This document shows positions 33,685-42,226 of a stretch of 64,000 bases of DNA, in pieces; the first letter of the stretch is position 1, and every line of letters starts with the position of its first letter. The notes beneath the pieces are model-generated. The model had not been told where the DNA came from. It ran no database searches and saw only the letters and a list, made by a program, of their open reading frames with translations. Source of the DNA: Saccharicrinis sp963663905 (lineage in GTDB: Bacteria > Bacteroidota > Bacteroidia > Bacteroidales > Marinilabiliaceae); assembly GCA_963663905.2 (NCBI GenBank), contig OY760657.1, positions 2,914,001 through 2,978,000 of the forward strand, read 5' to 3'. The position numbers and the translations under genes are program-made.

Positions 33685-35031
33685 CTATTCCTGAACCTCT
33701 TTTAAAGTTGAACTAATATAAGTTCCTATCAATCCTAAAACGGATAGTCCTAACACAATTCCTTCAACTGAAAAAATGGACAAAAGAGCACTTACTCCTC
33801 CTGTGATTAACAAAATAGCGCCAATAAGGGTATTACTTACAGCAACATATTCTGTTCTTTTATTTCCAGAAGCAATATCCACAATATATGTTTTTCTTCC
33901 CAGCCTTACTCCACTATGAGCAATACCTAAAATAAAGTATACTACTGGATAAAACCACATTCTTTCTCTCAAAAAAGGAATCCAGCTTGTAACTACAAAT
34001 ACAATTACCCCTAGTACAGAAGCTATTAATGCAGCATTACTTAATACTCTTTTACTGGATTCATCGGCCTTTTTACCCCAATATGGAGCACTTAGTGCTG
34101 AAGCCATTCCATTAGCTAAAATAAACAGACCTAAAAGAATTGACTTTGAACCTACGTATTTTTGAGCCAGAATAATATAGAACGGTGCTACCAAAGCAGA
34201 ACAAAGAAGCAAAGAACGTACAATTAAAAATTTTCTAAATGCTTTATCTGTTTTAACAATACTTAATTTATCAATAGCTTCTTTCAATCCATTTCGTCCC
34301 CCTGTTGTTTCACCGGGATATTCTCTAACGCCACTATAAGTTATAGATGCAAGTAGCCAAAGCACTGCTGCAGAAAATATTATATATGCATAATAATGAA
34401 TTCCAGGATCATCATTTGTATTCATAAGCATTAATACACCACTGCCTATAACTAAAAAACCGGAGATGGATGAAGCATAACCATTTAAGCGACCTCTTCG
34501 TGTTTTAGGAATAGTCTTTCCAAGAACATCTTTTGATGCAACGGAGCAAAATCCACGAGCCAGACTAAATACAATTAGTAATATTATGATCAAATATCCA
34601 GCTTTATTTCCCTGAAAATTAAGAGCAACTAAACCAATACCAACCATTGCAACAAACTGCAATACAGATCCCAATACCCATATCCATTTTCGTACAGGCA
34701 ATTTACGTATATAATTTGCAATGACAATTTGAGGTAGCATGGAGCCTGATTCTCGTATAGGTACAATAAAACTGATAAGAAAAACAGGAGCATTAACATA
34801 TTGCATTAACCAGGCCAACACTGTTTTAGGATTTCCTAGTACATCCCCCAAACTGGTTAAGGTATTACTAATAATAATGATAAAATAATTCCATGGTGAA
34901 TATCTGCACGACTCTTCTGAGATGTCTTTACATATCCGGGCATCTTCCTCATCGTTAATATAATCATATACTTTACCCAGCTTATCGAATAATATATTTT
35001 TCATACGTTTAAATTTGCTTTTAATTGCCAT
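33685..35031 (-). CDS. MFS transporter
   Basis: The 448-residue product has about 12 membrane segments preceded by a cytoplasmic N-terminal stretch of about 50 residues. The central loop TIPKTRRGRLNGYASSISGF is the MFS loop after segment 4. It is not of the drug-efflux type seen at 21348, and I cannot name a substrate. The start could also be the Met ten codons in (MKNILFDK). It is convergent with the small basic protein gene. Confidence 0.8.
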   Translation of the reverse strand: MAIKSKFKRMKNILFDKLGKVYDYINDEEDARICKDISEESCRYSPWNYFIIIISNTLTSLGDVLGNPKTVLAWLMQYVNAPVFLISFIVPIRESGSMLPQIVIANYIRKLPVRKWIWVLGSVLQFVAMVGIGLVALNFQGNKAGYLIIILLIVFSLARGFCSVASKDVLGKTIPKTRRGRLNGYASSISGFLVIGSGVLMLMNTNDDPGIHYYAYIIFSAAVLWLLASITYSGVREYPGETTGGRNGLKEAIDKLSIVKTDKAFRKFLIVRSLLLCSALVAPFYIILAQKYVGSKSILLGLFILANGMASALSAPYWGKKADESSKRVLSNAALIASVLGVIVFVVTSWIPFLRERMWFYPVVYFILGIAHSGVRLGRKTYIVDIASGNKRTEYVAVSNTLIGAILLITGGVSALLSIFSVEGIVLGLSVLGLIGTYISSTLKEVQE

Positions 35032-35448
35032 ATAGAACTCGCCAGTTTTATCATTCTCCTTTTCGAGAACTCTTTATCATGGCCGTTTCATGTATTTATA
35101 GTTTGTTACTGCGTTCACATGGCGATATCGAACAATTTGAATTTCTGACTAAATTCTTTTAATCAAAAGTGAAGATAAATATATTGAATATCTATTTTCT
35201 ACAAAAAATAAAAGTAATTATTGATAGATAAGAATGATTTTACAGAGGTAACTGTTGATTATCCAAGGGTAAGAATTATCAGATGAGATATCCAAGAAAA
35301 CAAAAAGTAACTTTTCAGAAACTTAATACCTAATTATAACAAGGGTATAAGCTTAGAAAAAATTGTTTAATCATTGATTCTTTAATTGATCTTCATTATT
35401 GAAACTGCTAAAGAAATCAACAATTAAACAATTTAAAAATTTTAATTA
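35032..35448. other. Noncoding stretch upstream of the MFS gene
   Basis: About 417 AT-rich bases lie between two leftward genes. It must contain the MFS promoter and the pepD 3' end. I see no gene, repeat or convincing terminator. Confidence 0.5.
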
Positions 35449-36909
35449 TTATGCTTCCTGAACGATCTTATTTAATACATCCAGTAGATGCTTCCAGAAT
35501 TTATCTACAGTTTCAATTTCAATTCGCTCCTCCGGAGAGTGAGCTCCTTTAATAGTTGGACCAAACGAAATCATATCTAAATCAGGGTATTTTTCTAAAA
35601 ACAAACCGCACTCTAAACCTGCATGTATCGCTCTTACAATAGGTTTTTTATCAAATAATTCCTCATAAGAGTCCCTTGTAATCCTTAAGATATCTGAATT
35701 TGTATCAGGCTCCCATCCAGGATAACCTTCACCATGTTTTACCTTAGCCCCGGCTAGCTCAAATGAACTACGAACCATTGCTGCCACATTTTCTTTAGCT
35801 GTTTCAACAGAACTACGCTGACTGGTTGAAACAATAATCTGACCTTCTTCCTCTTTAATGGCAGCTAAATTTGTAGATGTTTCTACCAAACCATCAATCT
35901 TTCTGCTCATTTCCATCACTCCATGAGGACAAACATAAACAGCATTTAAAAATTGTAGTTGAAATTCTTTAGCCCATACATATTCAGGTGAATCACATGA
36001 TTCCAAATGCATTTTAATACCCGGTTCTGTCAATTCAAGTTCTGAACACACCTCATCATAAAAGATATTAAATGCAATTCTGATTGGTTCCTTATGTGCC
36101 ACAGGTACAATTGCAACAGCATTTGATTCTCGAGCAATAGCATTTCGTAAATTTCCACCAGTAAAAGAGTGTACTCTTAATCCATAATCACGCGCAGCCT
36201 GCCATAAAAAACGATTTAATATTTTTACCGCATTACCTAATCCTTTATCAATATCATCACCTGAATGTCCACCTTTTAAACCAGATACACTTAACTTGAT
36301 TGCAAAATATTTATCAGGAACCTCATCTTTCTCTATATCAAAAGTTGCTACGGTATCCAAACCTCCCGCGCAGCCAATAAATAATTCACCTTCGTCTTCC
36401 GAATCAAGGTTTAAAAGTATTTTACTTTCAAAAAATCCCTTTTTCAAATTAAACGCACCTGTTAATCCTGTTTCTTCATCAACAGTAAACAAACACTCTA
36501 GTGGTCCGTGTTTAATATCTTCAGAAGCCAATACCGCCAATTGAGCAGCAACACCAATACCATCATCAGCACCTAAGGTTGTTCCTGAAGCCTTAACCCA
36601 ACCATCTTCAACAACCGGTTTTATAGGATCTTTTTCAAAATCGTGCTTCACGTGTGAATGCTTTTCACAAACCATATCTACATGACTCTGTAAAATAACA
36701 GAAGGAGCCTCTTCACAACCTTCTGTTGCAGGTTTTATAATTAAAACATTACCAATACTATCCTGCTTATATTCAAGATTATTTTCTTCTGCAAAATTTA
36801 CCAGATATTGAATAATATGCTCTTCTTTTTTGGAAGGACGGGGAATTGTACAAATCTCTTCAAAATATCCCCATATCTCCCTGGGAATTAATTTCTTTAA
36901 TGAATTCAT
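35449..36909 (-). CDS. pepD: Aminoacyl-histidine dipeptidase (cytosol nonspecific dipeptidase)
   Basis: The 486-residue product is an M20-family di-zinc dipeptidase of the PepD type. Metal-binding motifs are visible: SHVDMVCEK (His and Asp), LGADDGIGVA, and VDEETGLTGAF with the catalytic Glu. GGHSGDDI marks the lid/dimer domain, and the C-terminal GLECGLF and GPTIKGAHSPEE complete the family pattern. It hydrolyses a range of dipeptides in the cytoplasm. The length fits the family. Confidence 0.94.
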   Translation of the reverse strand: MNSLKKLIPREIWGYFEEICTIPRPSKKEEHIIQYLVNFAEENNLEYKQDSIGNVLIIKPATEGCEEAPSVILQSHVDMVCEKHSHVKHDFEKDPIKPVVEDGWVKASGTTLGADDGIGVAAQLAVLASEDIKHGPLECLFTVDEETGLTGAFNLKKGFFESKILLNLDSEDEGELFIGCAGGLDTVATFDIEKDEVPDKYFAIKLSVSGLKGGHSGDDIDKGLGNAVKILNRFLWQAARDYGLRVHSFTGGNLRNAIARESNAVAIVPVAHKEPIRIAFNIFYDEVCSELELTEPGIKMHLESCDSPEYVWAKEFQLQFLNAVYVCPHGVMEMSRKIDGLVETSTNLAAIKEEEGQIIVSTSQRSSVETAKENVAAMVRSSFELAGAKVKHGEGYPGWEPDTNSDILRITRDSYEELFDKKPIVRAIHAGLECGLFLEKYPDLDMISFGPTIKGAHSPEERIEIETVDKFWKHLLDVLNKIVQEA

Positions 36910-37093
36910 ATGTATATTATTTATCTTTTATAGCCATAAAAACAAGCATTTGTAATATAAACTAATCTATAATCTATAAGATTAATCTCCAGCTTATTTC
37001 TATGAAATATAATTTAAAGTCATTGCTATAGATAACTGAAACAAATAAAAATAGTTTAAATTTTATTTACAATGAAAAATACTAAGTTAGAAA

Positions 37094-37124
37094 GAATAAA
37101 AAAACAGGTCTGTTGACCTGTTTT
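37094..37124 (-). terminator. Terminator of the SirB1-like gene
   Basis: A 10-bp stem (37101-37110 with 37115-37124) with a TGTT loop is followed on the minus strand by TTTATTC, the stem itself ending in TTTT. It starts 11 bases after the stop of the gene at 37136. Confidence 0.82.
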
Positions 37125-37135
37125 ATAATTATATA

Positions 37136-37987
37136 TTAATCAAAGATATGCATTAAGTCTTCCAGCTCTTTCTTTTTTATATCATTACCCTGATTTTCGT
37201 ATGAATATATCAGATTAATCAATACTCTTTTAATAATTTCTTTATTTGAGCATGGTGTAAAATATTCTGGTTTTGATATAATCTTCTGCTGCTTTAGGAA
37301 ATAATCAATCTCTCTTCTTCCTAAAATAGCCCCTTTGTTTACTGGATTAATGTAAAACAATATATCATCATCCTCTTTTATTGAATTCTCATCAATATAG
37401 CACAAAATAAAGTTTTTTGGAAGGTTTACGCCAAAAACAGGTAATCCCAATCGTTGAGAAATAACAGAATATAAAATAGATAAAGAAATAGGATTGCCTT
37501 TTTTAGTATCAACAACCTCGTTTATATATGAGTTTTGTGGTGCAAAGAAATTAGAATTATTACGTATAAACTTATGAATATCAAATAAAACATGGTTTAT
37601 AATTCTTACTTTTTCTATTGAAGTAAGATGGTCGTTTAATTCTAACCAAACATCACGGCGCAAACGATCAATTTTTTGATTCAGATCATCATAACTTAAC
37701 TCCGGATATTGATATTTTGCGACTAAAAATGAACCATATAACAAATCCTCAGCTCCATCATTCAGCCACTTTCTCAACTGACTCTTTACATCCCGAAGTT
37801 GTATATAATGAATTATATTCTCAACGCGTCTTTGAAAAACATCATTTGTTGATACCTCCCAGGCCTTTTCAAGTTCATCTATTACATCAGGTTCCTCTTT
37901 TAGTAACTCCTCTTCAACTGAGTTAAATACTAAATCATTCGGATCATCCAGTAACGAAATTAATGCTTGTACCTTGTCTTTATCCAT
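37136..37987 (-). CDS. SirB1/transglutaminase-like family protein
   Basis: The 283-residue product matches the transglutaminase-like Transglut_core2 family: NSYINEVVDTKKGNPISLSILYSVISQRLGLPVFGVNLPKNF in the middle, preceded by a helical N-terminal part. The catalytic Cys of true transglutaminases is not evident, as is usual for this group. It is cytoplasmic, and its function is unknown. It follows the nucleoside phosphorylase gene with a 45-base gap, so the pair may be cotranscribed. Confidence 0.85.
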   Translation of the reverse strand: MDKDKVQALISLLDDPNDLVFNSVEEELLKEEPDVIDELEKAWEVSTNDVFQRRVENIIHYIQLRDVKSQLRKWLNDGAEDLLYGSFLVAKYQYPELSYDDLNQKIDRLRRDVWLELNDHLTSIEKVRIINHVLFDIHKFIRNNSNFFAPQNSYINEVVDTKKGNPISLSILYSVISQRLGLPVFGVNLPKNFILCYIDENSIKEDDDILFYINPVNKGAILGRREIDYFLKQQKIISKPEYFTPCSNKEIIKRVLINLIYSYENQGNDIKKKELEDLMHIFD

Positions 37988-38032
37988 ATACTAATAAATT
38001 AATATATTTCCTGTTGCATGTTTTTAACCAAA

Positions 38033-38911
38033 CTATAAAACCAAGCTATTTAATACTTTTTGAATCAAATCTTTAATAACAGGCTTATAATCTTTGCTGT
38101 ATTCCCCTGCCTTTCGGTTTGCAATAATGGCACAAACCGTAGCTGCTTTATGCCCTAATAATTTCGACAAACCATAAATGGCACTACATTCCATTTCATA
38201 ATTTGTAATTCGATAATTATTATGTGTAAAATTACTGATTTTTTCATTTATATCAGAATCTACCAATCCTAATCTTATCACTCTTCCCTGTGGACCATAA
38301 AAACCGGGAGCCGAAATGGTTACTCCTGTATTAAAATCATTAACTGACAATTTCTCTAATAATTCAGATGAAGCATCCACAACATATGGAGAAGTTAACT
38401 TTTCATTCCACTGAACAGACTGTTTAAAATCTGCTTCAAATTCAAGATCTGCAATTGAATCCCTGTTAGCATAAAAATTAAGTAAACCATCAAAACCAAT
38501 AGCCTTAGCACTTAATAAACATGAATCTACAGGAAGATCTTTTTGTAATGAACCGGAAGTACCGATACGTACAATTTTTAGAGTAGTAAGCTCTTGTTTA
38601 ACCTGTCTTGTTTCAAAGTCAACGTTTACCAATGCATCTAACTCATTCATTACAATATCAATATTATCTGTTCCGATACCTGTGGCAACAACAGAAAACC
38701 TCTTTCCTTTATAAGTACCGGTTGAACTAACAAACTCACGATTATGCCTTTCCAGTTCAACCTCATCAAAAAACGATGCTACAACTTTTACCCTTCCCGG
38801 ATCTCCAACTAAAATAATATTCTCAGCAATTTCACCAGGTTTAAGATGTAAATGAAAAACACTTCCATCACTATTTATAATTAGTTCAGATTCTTCAATT
38901 CGTCTTGCCAT
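38033..38911 (-). CDS. Nucleoside phosphorylase, uridine phosphorylase-like
   Basis: The 292-residue product is of the NP-I family: phosphate-binding ILVGDPGRVK near residue 34, GTGIGTDNIDIVMNEL, IRIGTSGS, and the nucleoside-binding YEMECSAIYGLSKLLGHKA near 239. It most resembles uridine phosphorylases, releasing ribose-1-phosphate in pyrimidine salvage, but purine activity cannot be excluded. It is transcribed divergently from the DUF4293 gene. Confidence 0.88.
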   Translation of the reverse strand: MARRIEESELIINSDGSVFHLHLKPGEIAENIILVGDPGRVKVVASFFDEVELERHNREFVSSTGTYKGKRFSVVATGIGTDNIDIVMNELDALVNVDFETRQVKQELTTLKIVRIGTSGSLQKDLPVDSCLLSAKAIGFDGLLNFYANRDSIADLEFEADFKQSVQWNEKLTSPYVVDASSELLEKLSVNDFNTGVTISAPGFYGPQGRVIRLGLVDSDINEKISNFTHNNYRITNYEMECSAIYGLSKLLGHKAATVCAIIANRKAGEYSKDYKPVIKDLIQKVLNSLVL

Positions 38912-39049
38912 TATTCTACTAATTTATGATTTCATTCGAAAGGTATTATTTTTTCTAATAAAAACTATAAACAACTCCTCAATCACTTAATCGAGTAACA
39001 TAAAAGTTGAGATATATAAAAAAAATAAATGCTATAAAAATATTCTTTC

Positions 39050-39057
39050 TATTTTTG
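39050..39057 (+). promoter_or_regulatory. Candidate -7 box of the DUF4293 gene
   Basis: TATTTTTG matches TAnnTTTG and lies 14 bases before the ATG at 39072, implying a very short leader. The -33 element is not clear. Confidence 0.45.
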
Positions 39058-39071
39058 CCAAAAAATTAGAT

Positions 39072-39533
39072 ATGATACAAAGAATTCAAAGTATTTACTT
39101 ATTGATAGCATTTGCATTTGGGCTATCTATGTTTTTTACAAATCAAATAGAATTTATTGCTGATACAGTATATGCATTGAACTATAAAGGAATTAATGCA
39201 ATTGAAGCTACAGAAACAACAAAAAGTATTGCAACTACAGCATTAAGTATATTGTTGTTTTTAACGCCGGCTGTTTCGTTTATTTCAATTTTCTTGTTTA
39301 AAAAGAGAATGATACAGATCAGATTATGCGCCGCTAATATTGGATTACTAATCGGAACAACAGGTTTAATCTATTATTTTGGATCTGTTGGGATGAAAGA
39401 ATTAGGTGCGCATAGCCTTTCATATAGCGTAACAATGGTTTTCCCAATTGCAGGAGCCATCTTATGTTTTCTTGCTTTAAGAGCTATTGGCAAAGATGAA
39501 GCTTTGGTAAGATCTATGGATAGAATTCGTTAA
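39072..39533 (+). CDS. DUF4293 membrane protein
   Basis: The 153-residue product has the DUF4293 start MIQRIQSIYLLIAFAF and four hydrophobic segments, with an intervening FLFKKRMIQIRLCAANIGLL stretch. The family is almost confined to Bacteroidota and has no known function. It is a single gene. Confidence 0.87.
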   Translation: MIQRIQSIYLLIAFAFGLSMFFTNQIEFIADTVYALNYKGINAIEATETTKSIATTALSILLFLTPAVSFISIFLFKKRMIQIRLCAANIGLLIGTTGLIYYFGSVGMKELGAHSLSYSVTMVFPIAGAILCFLALRAIGKDEALVRSMDRIR

Positions 39534-39923
39534 TTTAAACTTTAGTTGATAGTCTTAGGTAAGTAGGTACACAAAAAATTTAATGCTATTTACTTAAGAC
39601 TATTGACTGAATTAATCAATCCCTGCCTACCTGATTTATTTCTGCTTACAGATACGCTTTCTGGATAATATCAAGAAAGTTCTCACCTTGAGAATATTCA
39701 CCTATCATTCTTTGTTGCATTCAGAGTCATTTATTTAATGATCTGACTAATAATTATCTTTAAACACTTATCGATTATAATAAAAAATAAAAGTCACGAT
39801 GAATCACCGTGACTTTCATTCATATATGTTTTTATTAGCGCATAAGCTAGTCATAAATTATCACAAGCATTAAAAACAATTTAGTAAGCTATACTTAAAA
39901 ACATATTTATGGCATATTTTCAA
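39534..39923. other. Convergent noncoding region
   Basis: About 390 bases without a gene lie between the converging DUF4293 and lipoprotein genes. The only clear element is the hairpin at 39781-39816. Confidence 0.5.
39781..39816 (-). terminator. Terminator of the lipoprotein gene at 39924
   Basis: A 9-bp stem (39790-39798 with 39808-39816) is followed on the minus strand by TATTTTTTATT. It is about 108 bases past the stop of the lipoprotein gene. Confidence 0.65.
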
Positions 39924-40322
39924 CTAATTATGATCTATTTTGATTGCTAAGCCCGAAAAAGTATAAGTTTCTGTATAAACCATCTTTTTGCTCATATGAG
40001 CATGTGGATGTACAACTTTTTTATACTCTGAAGCTACAGATTCTTTGCAATTACAATTCATCAATCCGTTGGCTCCTTTTTCTTTTGCCATTTCAATAGC
40101 TAATTTCATCAACTCTTCTTTTGATGAATTCTCATCTTTAATTACATCAAAATTAACAACACCTAAAGCCTTGTAATCTCCATAATACCCGTAAGGAGAA
40201 ACAAAAAAATTGTCAGATGAATAATCTGAATAATCTTCAAAACTAGAACTTACAACGTTCTCAGATACACTGCAGCTTAATAAAAAAGATGCAAATATTA
40301 ACCCTAAAACAACTTTTTTCAT
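39924..40322 (-). CDS. Uncharacterised lipoprotein, 132 residues
   Basis: The product has a lipobox (FLLSC, Cys17). The mature part has an acidic Ser/Tyr-rich stretch followed by YKALGVVNFDV and LAIEMAKEKGANGLMNCNCKE. The latter resembles the general pattern of small proteins in which a helix precedes an exposed CxC and a beta strand, as in YbjQ-like folds, but I cannot assign a family. Two Cys (NCNC) and several His residues could bind a metal. It stands alone. Confidence 0.6.
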   Translation of the reverse strand: MKKVVLGLIFASFLLSCSVSENVVSSSFEDYSDYSSDNFFVSPYGYYGDYKALGVVNFDVIKDENSSKEELMKLAIEMAKEKGANGLMNCNCKESVASEYKKVVHPHAHMSKKMVYTETYTFSGLAIKIDHN

Positions 40323-40882
40323 TTTAATTGATATTTATTATTATTTATAATTTTTCTTTTAAATCACTTTTCAATATCTGATATACATATTATTATAAAA
40401 CTTATATATACCTACTGTAATAACAATGCTTTTCCTTATGTAATAACACTTACAAAAAGACATAATAATTCATCAATGCATAATGCTAAAAGCATATACA
40501 CACAGCATTAATAACAGCAATACAAAGTATTACCATCATATATTTCTTTAACAGTTGTAATTGGGGTGTTTTGAAAACACTAACTAATACATCATTAATT
40601 AATGTCGAAATAACAAGAGTAATTCATTAAATTCATCACTCTTATTAGCATTATAACCTGACTTTAATATAAGGTGGTTATTAAAATCGGTGCAAAAATA
40701 TAAAAGCAGAAAGGAAAAACAAATAAATATGTAATATTTTTTAGAGTTTTAATTTTAATTCGTAATTAAAACTAATTTTTAACTTACATATTACATTAAT
40801 TTTTTATAGTATTTGTTATAAACCATATAAATTCATTTTGATATTTATTACAATGAATTTATATGGTTACCATTTCTATTAT
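40323..40882. other. Noncoding region upstream of odhB 3' end
   Basis: About 560 AT-rich bases without a gene of believable length. It contains the 17-bp hairpin at 40821-40868 that follows odhB, and presumably the promoter of the leftward lipoprotein gene. Confidence 0.5.
40821..40868 (-). terminator. Long AT-rich hairpin after odhB
   Basis: A perfect 17-bp inverted repeat (40821-40837 with 40852-40868) with a 14-base loop begins 15 bases after the odhB stop. No compact T-tract follows on the minus strand, so it may be a terminator or an mRNA 3'-end stabiliser. Confidence 0.6.
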
Positions 40883-42145
40883 TTATAAATCTAAAACTAA
40901 TCTATCCAGCTCATCTCCACTGGTTAGCATTAATTCTGGCTTTTCTAACATCTTTTTTAATGTCACTAAAAATCCTACAGAATCTTTTCCATCAATAATT
41001 CTATGATCATAAGACAAAGCAGTATACATTATTGGTCTTATTTCAACCTTACCATCTACAGCCATAGGACGATCAACGATATTATGCATACCTAAAATAG
41101 CTGATTGTGGAGGATTAATCAATGGTGTTGATAACATTGAGCCAAATACACCTCCATTTGTTACAGTAAAGGTACCACCAGTCATTTCATCAATACTAAT
41201 CTTACCTGAACGGGCTTTTACTGCTAATTGCTTTAAGGTCTCTTCAATTTGAGCTAAACTCAATGATTCTGCGTTTCTGATTACCGGAACCATTAAACCT
41301 TTTGGCGTTTGTACTGCTACTGACACGTCAACATAGTTTGGAGTTACAATTTCTTCACCATCAATCATTGAGTTAACCATTGGATGTTTTGACATGGCTA
41401 AGGCAGATGCTTTAATGAAGAATGACATAAATCCAAGTTTTACACCATGCTTTTCAACAAAAACATTCTGATATTTTTTTCGCATCGTCATAATGGCAGA
41501 CATGTCAACCTCATTAAATGTGGTTAACATTGCTGTTTCTTGCTTTACGGCTACCAATCTAGCACTTAGTTTTTTACGAAGTGAACTCATTTTTTGTCTG
41601 TCCAGTTCACGCTCTTTAGGTTGTCCTGAAATTCCAGAAACAGCTTCACTGGCTCCTGAACCAGCGCCTTGTTCTTTTATTGCTGACAATTCCTTTTTAG
41701 AGATACGGTGAAGACCATTTATTACATCTTCTACAGTCCAGCCTTCCTCTTCCATTATGTTTTGCGCAACAGGAGAAACCTTAACTTTCGAGTATTCTTT
41801 CGATACTTCCTTTTTCTCCTCTACAACTTTCTCTTCTTTCTTAACTTCTTCCTTTGCAGGTGCAGGCACTTCTTTTGGGGTTTCAGATACAGCACCTTCT
41901 TCTGGTGCCACTGAAGTATCAATAGTACAAGCCACAGCGCCTACTGCAACAGTCTCTCCGGCTTCTAAAACAATTTTTATTTTACCAGCCTTGTCGGCAT
42001 TTAGAGTTAATGTTGCTTTATCTGATTCAATCTCTGCTAATTCCTGATCTTGTGTTACTATATCACCATCATTTACCAGCCAACTGGCAATCTCAACTTC
42101 TGTTATGGATTCTCCTGGTGAAGGAACTTTAATTTCGATTATCAT
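40883..42145 (-). CDS. odhB: 2-oxoglutarate dehydrogenase E2, dihydrolipoyl succinyltransferase
   Basis: The 420-residue product has the three parts of an E2 subunit. A lipoyl domain (residues 1-76) carries the lipoylated Lys43 in EIESDKATL. A flexible Ala/Pro/Glu/Lys-rich linker (about 85-120) leads to the E3-binding domain (about 122-155, VSPVAQNIMEEEGW). The catalytic domain (about 190-420) ends with ALSYDHRIIDGKD, which holds the active-site His and Asp. It transfers succinyl groups to CoA in the TCA cycle. It follows the E1 gene by about 80 bases in one operon; no E3 gene is nearby. Confidence 0.95.
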   Translation of the reverse strand: MIIEIKVPSPGESITEVEIASWLVNDGDIVTQDQELAEIESDKATLTLNADKAGKIKIVLEAGETVAVGAVACTIDTSVAPEEGAVSETPKEVPAPAKEEVKKEEKVVEEKKEVSKEYSKVKVSPVAQNIMEEEGWTVEDVINGLHRISKKELSAIKEQGAGSGASEAVSGISGQPKERELDRQKMSSLRKKLSARLVAVKQETAMLTTFNEVDMSAIMTMRKKYQNVFVEKHGVKLGFMSFFIKASALAMSKHPMVNSMIDGEEIVTPNYVDVSVAVQTPKGLMVPVIRNAESLSLAQIEETLKQLAVKARSGKISIDEMTGGTFTVTNGGVFGSMLSTPLINPPQSAILGMHNIVDRPMAVDGKVEIRPIMYTALSYDHRIIDGKDSVGFLVTLKKMLEKPELMLTSGDELDRLVLDL

Positions 42146-42226
42146 GATTGTATTTTTTTGTCTAACTAATATTCTGTTTTGTATTCAAATATTCAATTAA
42201 CGATTCCGTAAATTATTTACTGAAAA

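Noticed and set aside
40501..40570. Short + strand frame beginning ATGCTAAAAGCATAT near 40481
   Set aside because: It is only about 22 codons long, with no promoter, terminator or family resemblance.
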